Positions 6,868 through 11,682 of a stretch of DNA of 11,682 nucleotides are shown here, in pieces. The notes beneath the pieces are model-generated. The model saw only the letters and a program-made list of their open reading frames with translations, did not search any database and was not told where the DNA came from. This DNA comes from an uncultured Eubacteriales bacterium (lineage in GTDB: Bacteria > Bacillota > Clostridia > Oscillospirales > Acutalibacteraceae). The stretch is from assembly GCA_900320925.1 (NCBI GenBank), contig ONUD01000183.1, positions 1 to 11,682 on the forward strand. The letters are read 5' to 3'. A program made the translations under genes and the position numbers. The first letter of the stretch is position 1, and every line of letters starts with the position of its first letter.

Positions 6868-9567
6868 CTATTTGGCAAGATTTCTTTCCAGCCATTGTTG
6901 TTTGGTCATGAGTACATCACGAGGTTTGGCACCCTGATGGGGGCCGACAATGCCCATCTGCTCCATTTCATCGACAAGTCTGCCCGCACGGGCATAGCCT
7001 ACCCGCAGCCGTCTTTGCAGCAGGGACGTGGAAGCCTGTCCCGCCTCTACGACACATTCAATGGCTTGTTCAATCATGGGGTCGGCATCGCCGTCCGTAT
7101 CGGTATCCTTGCCCTTGCCGTCAAGAACGGCATTTTTCTCGATTTCGTCCATGACATCGGTATTATATTCTACGGTTTTGTTATTTTTCACGAAGTCAAT
7201 GACCCGTTCAATTTCGGAATCCTCCACAAAGCTTCCCTGTACACGGACAGGTTTGCTGGTGCCGATGGGAGAGAACAGCATATCGCCCTTGCCGAGCAGC
7301 TTTTCTGCACCGCCCGTATCCAAGATGGTACGGGAATCGACCTGTGCTTTGACGGCAAAGGCGATACGGCTGGGGATATTGGCTTTGATCAGTCCCGTGA
7401 TGACATCAACAGAGGGTCGCTGGGTAGCAATGACAAGGTGCATTCCCGCAGCACGAGCCATTTGTGCCAGACGGCAGATGGATTCCTCGACTTCATTCGG
7501 GGCTGCCATCATCAAATCGGCAAGCTCATCAATGATAATGACGATTTGCGGCATTTTTTCAGGCTTATGCACTTTCTTGGGAGGGTCATCGGCATTGATG
7601 TCAGCTTTTGCCTGAGCCAGCATTTCATCTTCCTCAAAGGTACGTTCCGGTTCTTCCACGGTCTCATTTTCCACGGCTTCGGCATTCTGTTTGTCCACAA
7701 GGCGGTTGTAGCTATACATATCCCTCACGTTATATTCCGCAAAGGTCTTGTAGCGTTCCAGCATTTCATTGACAGCCCAGTTCAAGGCTCCTGCCGCCTT
7801 TCGGGGATCGGTCACAACGGGTACCAGCAAATGCGGGATACCGTTGTAGACGCCCAGCTCCACCACTTTGGGGTCAATGAGCATGAGCTTGACTTCATCG
7901 GGGTTGGCTTTATAGAGCAGGCTGATGAGCATGGCATTGACACAGACGGATTTACCGGAACCCGTGGAGCCTGCAATCAGAAGGTGAGGCATTTTGCTCA
8001 GGTCGGCAAGAGTGATTTTTCCTGTAATATCGACGCCGAGTGCCACAGTCAGTTTGCTTTTGGCGGACTGGAACTCCTTGGATTCCACGAGGGAACGCAT
8101 TTTGACAATACTGACGTGTTTGTTTGGCACCTCGATGCCGACAGCGGACTTGCCGGGGATGGGTGCTTCAATCCTGACTCCCGTAGCGGCAAGGTTCATG
8201 GCGATGTCATCGGACAGGTTGGTGATCTTGCTGATTTTCACGCCGGCGGCAGGCTGAAGTTCATAGCGTGTCACGGAGGGTCCACGGCTGATATTGGTGA
8301 TATGGGTCTGCACGCCGAAGCTTTTGAGAGTATCCACCAGTGTGGCAGCACTGGTTTTCAATTCCTGAGACACGTTTTCTTCATTTTCACGGGGCTGTGG
8401 CTCGAGCAGCGTAAAAGGAGGTGTGAGATAGGTGATTTCCCCCGGAGTGCCGTCCATATATTTTTTAATGTCTGCCATCGAAAGCTGCACTTTAGGTAGT
8501 TCCTTGGGCGGTTCAGGGGGAGGGGGAGGCTGAGATTTCTTTTTCTTGGCTTTGGGAGGGGGAGGGGGGCTGTTTTCCTGTGAAGCGGGAATGCCCTTGT
8601 AATCCACACGAATATTTTTCGGAAAAACGGGGATATCCTCACCGATATAGTCCATATTGACGGCAGGAGGGGCAGGTTCTTCTTCAAAAATATCGGGAGA
8701 GGCACGGAATTTGGAGACAAGTTTTTCTTTGGTATTTTGAGCAGGCGGTGTTTCTTGGGCGGGGGCGGCAAACAGGTCGACAAACCCTGTCCCCTCAGCG
8801 GGAGCAGGGGGAGGCGGTTGTTCGGCGGCTAATTTTTTTTCCGCCTGCTTTTTGATAAATTCCTCCTGCATTTGCTGCCGCTGTTCGGAACGCAGCTTTT
8901 GTTCCTCTTCACGGATACGGCGGCGAAGCTCGACAGTGGAGACCAGTTTTTCGTTCAGCGGTTCACGGTATTTTTCGATGACATGGGCAAAGAGGATTTT
9001 GCCTGTCTGGTAGAGTGCCGGCAGGAAAAATCCCAGCAAAATGATGCCGCCGCCCGTTGCACCGAAGATTTTGGCAGCGGGGATACCGAGCAGTCCGCCG
9101 ATAATGCCTGTTCCTGCACCGATACTCCCTTTGCGGAAGCATTCCAGCAGTTCTGTACCATAGTCGCTCAGTTCCATTCCCACAGAACCGAATGCACAGA
9201 ATACAGCGGCAAACAGTGTAATGGTGAGAATGAACAGGATGATCCTCGGAACGAAATGATAGAGATTTTTTTTTCGGACAAGCTGCCAGGCATAATACAA
9301 GTTCAAAATGGGAACGAACACGCCGAAATAACTGAACAGTCCCCAATAGCACTGGTGCAGCACCAGCCACAGCTTTTCGCCTGTAATGAGAAAAATCAGG
9401 CTCAGGATGACGGAAACTACCAACAGTACAAATGCCTTTTTGAGTTTTTGGCGGCGTATGTACTTTTTCAGTTCTTCCTGTTTTTTCAGTTCGGCAGGAG
9501 AGGGCTTTTTGCGTTTTTTGGAAGGTGCTTTTTTAGCAGGAGAAGCTTCCTTTTGATTGGCTGCCAA
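6868..9567 (-). CDS. ftsK: DNA translocase FtsK/SpoIIIE
   Basis: This 899-residue membrane-anchored motor pumps chromosomal DNA through the division or sporulation septum. About four hydrophobic segments lie between residues 45 and 190. A charged and proline-rich linker follows (about 200-360), with runs of five to seven prolines near 335 and 347. The RecA-like motor has Walker A GSTGSGKS (533-540) and Walker B IIIDELADL with D680-E681. A winged-helix gamma domain (about 827-899) reads polar DNA motifs. An acidic insertion of roughly 45 residues (about 624-670) sits inside the motor just before the Walker B strand. I start at TTG 9567: it gives MAANQKE and has TGGTGGTGAT (9583-9574) six bases upstream. 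The in-frame ATG at 9609 falls in a hairpin stem without a ribosome site. uppP lies upstream and htpG 26 bp downstream. FtsK versus SpoIIIE role cannot be separated from sequence. Confidence 0.95.
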   Translation of the reverse strand: MAANQKEASPAKKAPSKKRKKPSPAELKKQEELKKYIRRQKLKKAFVLLVVSVILSLIFLITGEKLWLVLHQCYWGLFSYFGVFVPILNLYYAWQLVRKKNLYHFVPRIILFILTITLFAAVFCAFGSVGMELSDYGTELLECFRKGSIGAGTGIIGGLLGIPAAKIFGATGGGIILLGFFLPALYQTGKILFAHVIEKYREPLNEKLVSTVELRRRIREEEQKLRSEQRQQMQEEFIKKQAEKKLAAEQPPPPAPAEGTGFVDLFAAPAQETPPAQNTKEKLVSKFRASPDIFEEEPAPPAVNMDYIGEDIPVFPKNIRVDYKGIPASQENSPPPPPKAKKKKSQPPPPPEPPKELPKVQLSMADIKKYMDGTPGEITYLTPPFTLLEPQPRENEENVSQELKTSAATLVDTLKSFGVQTHITNISRGPSVTRYELQPAAGVKISKITNLSDDIAMNLAATGVRIEAPIPGKSAVGIEVPNKHVSIVKMRSLVESKEFQSAKSKLTVALGVDITGKITLADLSKMPHLLIAGSTGSGKSVCVNAMLISLLYKANPDEVKLMLIDPKVVELGVYNGIPHLLVPVVTDPRKAAGALNWAVNEMLERYKTFAEYNVRDMYSYNRLVDKQNAEAVENETVEEPERTFEEDEMLAQAKADINADDPPKKVHKPEKMPQIVIIIDELADLMMAAPNEVEESICRLAQMARAAGMHLVIATQRPSVDVITGLIKANIPSRIAFAVKAQVDSRTILDTGGAEKLLGKGDMLFSPIGTSKPVRVQGSFVEDSEIERVIDFVKNNKTVEYNTDVMDEIEKNAVLDGKGKDTDTDGDADPMIEQAIECVVEAGQASTSLLQRRLRVGYARAGRLVDEMEQMGIVGPHQGAKPRDVLMTKQQWLERNLAK

Positions 9568-9573
9568 CAGTAA

Positions 9574-9583
9574 ATCACCACCA
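9574..9583 (-). promoter_or_regulatory. ftsK: Ribosome binding site deciding the ftsK TTG start
   Basis: On the minus strand this reads TGGTGGTGAT, which differs from the canonical AGGAGGTGAT at two bases and ends six bases before TTG 9567. Nothing comparable precedes the ATG at 9609. Confidence 0.65.
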
Positions 9584-9599
9584 TTTTGATAAAGTGAAA

Positions 9600-9624
9600 C
9601 GGGCAACATCCATCATGCTGCCCG
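9600..9624 (-). terminator. Terminator-like hairpin between uppP and ftsK
   Basis: A 10-bp stem (9600-9609 with 9615-9624; one G-U pair in the minus-strand RNA) closes a 5-nt loop. The minus-strand sequence continues TTTCACTTTAT, a weak U-tract. It begins 6 nt after the uppP stop. No clear promoter is visible between it and ftsK, so it probably attenuates transcription or protects the uppP mRNA end and does not stop all transcription. Confidence 0.6.
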
Positions 9625-9630
9625 AAAGGA

Positions 9631-10548
9631 TCAGAAGTGAAGTGCAAGACCTGTAAAGAGGTTTTTCCCCATTGCCAATTCCGCAATGCTGATGCAAAGG
9701 ATCACGGCACCGACAATGGCCGTGTAGAGGATAAAGACATACATTTTGTCAGTTTTCAGCAGCCACTTGAACAGCTTGATGGCAAAAAATCCTACCACCG
9801 CTGCAACGATCGTGCCGGCAATGACAGGCAGCCACTCCATATTGGCAGCAGCACCGCTGTCAAGTGCTTCCTTTCCCTCTAACAAAGCCGCCGCTACGAT
9901 AGCAGGTGTGCCTAAGAGGAACGAATAATCCAGTGCAACCTGTTTGTTGATGCCTCTCATCTGACTGGCAGCCAGTGTAGAGCCGGAACGTGACAGTCCG
10001 GGGAACAGGGCAGCACAGCATTGTGTCAGACCGACTGTGACGGCATCGGGGATTTTGAAGCGTCGTCTGGGTTTGCCTTTTTCGTTTTTCTGAGAAGCCC
10101 TGTTGCCGAGGAACAGCAGCAAGCTGGTGGCCAGCAGGGACAATCCCACGATAAAGAACAGTCCGTCTTTCGCAAACAGGTCGGCCAGATCTTTGACTTT
10201 CATGCCCGTGCCGGGAATCGGAACAAACATGACAAACAGCGGCAGCAGTCCGACAATAATCATCATGGCGAGATTTTCCTCACCGTTCATTTCTTTCCAT
10301 CGGAACTGTTTGGTAAACAGTTTTTTCAGGATACTGCCCAGTGCCTTGAACAGCCGCAGCACTAATTTGAAGTAGACTGCCAGCACGGCACAAAGTGTAC
10401 CGATATGGAGCATGACCGAAAAAAACAGGTTATTGTCCTGCATACCAAGGACGTGCTGACAGATGGTCAGATGGCCGCTGCTGGAAACGGGAAGGAACTC
10501 TGTCAATCCCTGTATCACGCCCTGGAAGATAGCTTCCAATAGATTCAT
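9631..10548 (-). CDS. uppP: Undecaprenyl-diphosphatase UppP (BacA)
   Basis: This 305-residue polytopic membrane enzyme dephosphorylates undecaprenyl diphosphate to the monophosphate that carries cell-wall precursors; extra copies give bacitracin tolerance. Both signature regions are present: QGLTEFLPVSSSGHL with E17, S22-S24 and H26, and PGLSRSGST (183-191) with the catalytic-loop R187. Several strongly hydrophobic segments run through the protein. It is somewhat longer than the 270-residue classic form because of a hydrophilic stretch near 70-92 and another, basic, near 150-166. The ATG at 10548 is preceded by GGAGGGG (10563-10557). The tepA stop lies 44 bp upstream and no promoter is seen in that gap, so it is likely in one operon with tepA. 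Confidence 0.95.
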   Translation of the reverse strand: MNLLEAIFQGVIQGLTEFLPVSSSGHLTICQHVLGMQDNNLFFSVMLHIGTLCAVLAVYFKLVLRLFKALGSILKKLFTKQFRWKEMNGEENLAMMIIVGLLPLFVMFVPIPGTGMKVKDLADLFAKDGLFFIVGLSLLATSLLLFLGNRASQKNEKGKPRRRFKIPDAVTVGLTQCCAALFPGLSRSGSTLAASQMRGINKQVALDYSFLLGTPAIVAAALLEGKEALDSGAAANMEWLPVIAGTIVAAVVGFFAIKLFKWLLKTDKMYVFILYTAIVGAVILCISIAELAMGKNLFTGLALHF

Positions 10549-10570
10549 ACTATGTACCCCTCCGTATGTT

Positions 10571-10588
10571 CGGCAGACGGAGCTGCCG
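10571..10588 (-). other. Short hairpin between tepA and uppP
   Basis: CGGCAG and CTGCCG (10571-10576 and 10583-10588) form a 6-bp GC-rich stem just after the tepA stop. There is no U-tract on the minus strand, so it is not a normal terminator; it could mark mRNA processing or stabilise the upstream message. Confidence 0.35.
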
Positions 10589-10592
10589 CTTG

Positions 10593-11318
10593 TTATTTTG
10601 CTGTTTTGTGTTTTTTGGACAGCTTGCTTTTTTTCTTTTCTATCATCTTATACAAGGCAGTGACGGCATCATTCAAGTCACCGATACTGTCAATCAGTCC
10701 CTCTTCCACGGCTTCCTGACCGTCAAGGATGGTGCCGATGTCCATCACCAGTTCATCGGTATTCATGGCAAGGCGGTTATATCTTTCCGCAGAGATAGAA
10801 GAATGTTCTGTCACAAATCCTGTAATTCTCTGCTGCATCCGCTGGAAGTATTCAAAGGCCTGTGGGACACCGAGCATAAGTCCGTTCATTCTGACAGGAT
10901 GGATGGTCATCGTGGCGGACTTGGCGATAAAGGACTTTTTGGCAGCCACGGCAATCGGTACACCGATGGAGTGACCTCCTCCCAGCACAAGGGAAACGAC
11001 CGGTTTTTTCATGCCTGCCATCAGTTCGGCAATGGCAAGTCCCGCTTCCACATCACCGCCCACCGTGTTGAGAATAATCAGCAGGCCGTCAATACGGTCA
11101 TCCTGTTCTACTGCCACCAATTGAGGGATAATGTGTTCGTATTTCGTTGTTTTGTTCTGGGGAGAAAGGATATAATGCCCCTCAATCTGACCGATAATGG
11201 TCATACACTGTACGACATAGCGTCCGTTGTCCGAAATAATCGAGCCTGTTTCAATGATACGTTCGGTCATGTCGGAACATTCCGCAGTTTCTGCATAAGA
11301 CAATGGAGATTCTTCCAT
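10593..11318 (-). CDS. tepA: ClpP-like serine protease of the TepA/YmfB type
   Basis: This 241-residue ClpP-fold peptidase resembles Bacillus TepA (YmfB), described as a translocation-enhancing, cytoplasmic protein. The IGQIEGH and KTTKYEH stretches (42-48, 56-62) fit this subfamily. The likely nucleophile is Ser117 in GGGHSIG and the His is H140 in TIHPV. The third residue is unclear: the ClpP Asp position aligns with Gly195, and D193 in DIGT is the nearest acid. Hydrophobic signal and membrane segments are absent; the C-terminus is Lys-rich. The ATG at 11318 is chosen because AGGAGGT occupies 11332-11326; a GTG at 11327 overlaps that site. A sigma-A promoter lies upstream. tepA near spoIIIE is also the Bacillus arrangement, which supports the call. 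The gene would lead a tepA-uppP-ftsK-htpG operon. Confidence 0.88.
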   Translation of the reverse strand: MEESPLSYAETAECSDMTERIIETGSIISDNGRYVVQCMTIIGQIEGHYILSPQNKTTKYEHIIPQLVAVEQDDRIDGLLIILNTVGGDVEAGLAIAELMAGMKKPVVSLVLGGGHSIGVPIAVAAKKSFIAKSATMTIHPVRMNGLMLGVPQAFEYFQRMQQRITGFVTEHSSISAERYNRLAMNTDELVMDIGTILDGQEAVEEGLIDSIGDLNDAVTALYKMIEKKKSKLSKKHKTAK

Positions 11319-11371
11319 GTCCGTCACCTCCTGCTCTTATTATTGGCAAAGGCGGTAACGGCATACATCCC

Positions 11372-11400
11372 ATTATAACATTTTTTCCTCTTTGATTCAA
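11372..11400 (-). promoter_or_regulatory. Sigma-A promoter of the tepA operon
   Basis: On the minus strand a -35 TTGAAT (11400-11395) and a perfect -10 TATAAT (11377-11372) are 17 bp apart. Transcription would start near 11365, giving a leader of about 47 nt before the tepA ATG. The -35 box is 18 bp from the end of the 87-bp repeat, the same spacing as at the ABC-F promoter. Confidence 0.85.
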
Positions 11401-11418
11401 GCACTATTTAAAAAAATT

Positions 11419-11505
11419 CACGGAAATCAAGTTTCTGATAAAGAATTATGTATCAACGGGGACATTTGCCCGATGTTTGACATAGCAAAGGAAACTTCCT
11501 TGCCG
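11419..11505 (+). repeat. Right copy of the 87-bp inverted repeat
   Basis: This matches the reverse complement of 1-87 at 78 of 87 positions without gaps. The same end (starting CACGGAAATC) faces the neighbouring gene in both copies, so both repeats read outward from the gene block. An A-run follows on the gene side at 11409-11416. An open frame across it has no ribosome site and the two copies do not keep a protein sequence, so I treat it as non-coding. Together with 11510-11632 it fills most of the gene-free 11319-11682 stretch; I see nothing recognisable in 11633-11682. Confidence 0.85.
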
Positions 11506-11509
11506 CCAC

Positions 11510-11632
11510 GCTCCCTCCGTCAAAAACCGTTGAAAGTGTATTACACGGGGATACTTTGCCGCTATTCTCAAAGTTATTGGCAATTATCCCTCCGTTTGTA
11601 CGGTTTTTGCCACCTCCCTCACGGAGGGAGGC
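11510..11632. repeat. MITE-like palindromic element next to the right repeat
   Basis: Near-terminal arms CTCCCTCCGT (11511-11520) and ACGGAGGGAG (11621-11630) are perfect inverted repeats. Inside, CAAAAACCGT (11521-11530) pairs with ACGGTTTTTG (11600-11609). The right arm holds two more hairpins: CCTCCCTC-ACG-GAGGGAGG (11613-11631) and CCGT-TTGT-ACGG (11592-11603), and TCCCTCCGT recurs at 11587-11595. The short length, nested palindromes and absence of a gene suggest a non-autonomous mobile or dispersed hairpin repeat. No convincing target-site duplication flanks it. It may be one larger element with the adjacent 87-bp repeat. Confidence 0.6.
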
Positions 11633-11682
11633 TTATCCACTGCTTACCACTTTGGCAGAAGTTTTGGCAAACGATAAAGTAA

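Noticed and set aside
6842..6895. An 18-residue longer HtpG start at 6895
   Set aside because: It lies within the ftsK end and leaves the AGGAGGT site at 6851-6857 inside the gene; the family start is at 6841.
6895..8499. A 534-codon plus-strand open frame opposite ftsK
   Set aside because: It is the complementary shadow of a certain gene; the translation is rich in His, Phe and Gly without a recognisable domain, and it has no ribosome site.
11506..11640. A target-site duplication (CCAC) flanking the MITE-like element
   Set aside because: The right CCAC is four bases away from the arm and four bases is too short to mean anything.
11392..11682. A 96-codon open frame through the right-end repeats
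   Set aside because: Its start overlaps the tepA -35 box, it lacks a ribosome site, it runs through palindromes, and in the 87-bp part 7 of 9 differences between copies change the amino acid.
1..11682. A CRISPR array, prophage, toxin-antitoxin or defence system
   Set aside because: No regularly spaced short repeats, and all eight supported genes are recognisable housekeeping families.

Overview
The window looks like chromosomal DNA from a low-to-moderate GC Gram-positive bacterium, most likely a clostridial gut or rumen type related to Ruminococcus/Oscillospiraceae. This rests on strong AGGAGG-type ribosome sites, consensus sigma-A promoters with 17-bp spacers, a TepA-type ClpP homologue beside SpoIIIE/FtsK, a Crh-like HPr paralogue, a processive-type diacylglycerol glucosyltransferase and a YdiF-like ABC-F protein. 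The lineage is inferred from gene types and style; no search was run. Eight protein genes are supported. No RNA gene, CRISPR array, prophage or transposase was seen.

Layout. The left half reads mainly rightward: an ABC-F ATPase (166-2076) with its own promoter; a small HPr/Crh-like gene on the minus strand (2060-2299) whose 3' end overlaps the ABC-F gene by 17 bp; then mtaB (tRNA methylthiotransferase, 2461-3750) and a UgtP/MGDG-synthase-type lipid glycosyltransferase (3797-5008). A bidirectional terminator at 5008-5037 separates these from the right half, which reads leftward as a probable operon: tepA (11318-10593), uppP (10548-9631), ftsK/spoIIIE (9567-6868) and htpG (6841-5039). A strong hairpin lies between uppP and ftsK and may attenuate transcription.

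The genes are ordinary housekeeping functions: ribosome-associated ATPase, tRNA modification, membrane and cell-wall lipid metabolism (glucolipid synthesis, undecaprenyl phosphate recycling), chromosome translocation, proteolysis and chaperoning. tepA close to ftsK/spoIIIE is a known Firmicutes neighbourhood.

The most unusual structure is at the two ends. An 87-bp sequence at 1-87 recurs in inverted orientation at 11419-11505 with 9 substitutions and no indels. Each copy stops exactly 18 bp short of the -35 box of an outward-facing gene cluster promoter (ABC-F on the left, tepA on the right), with the same end towards the gene. The right copy continues into a roughly 120-bp palindromic, MITE-like region (11510-11632). 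This suggests a dispersed repeat or shared upstream element, of unknown function, bracketing the gene block. Other points worth a look are the Crh-like protein with Asp in place of the catalytic His, the TTG start of ftsK, an acidic insertion in the FtsK motor, and an exact 36-bp repeat inside the ABC-F gene.
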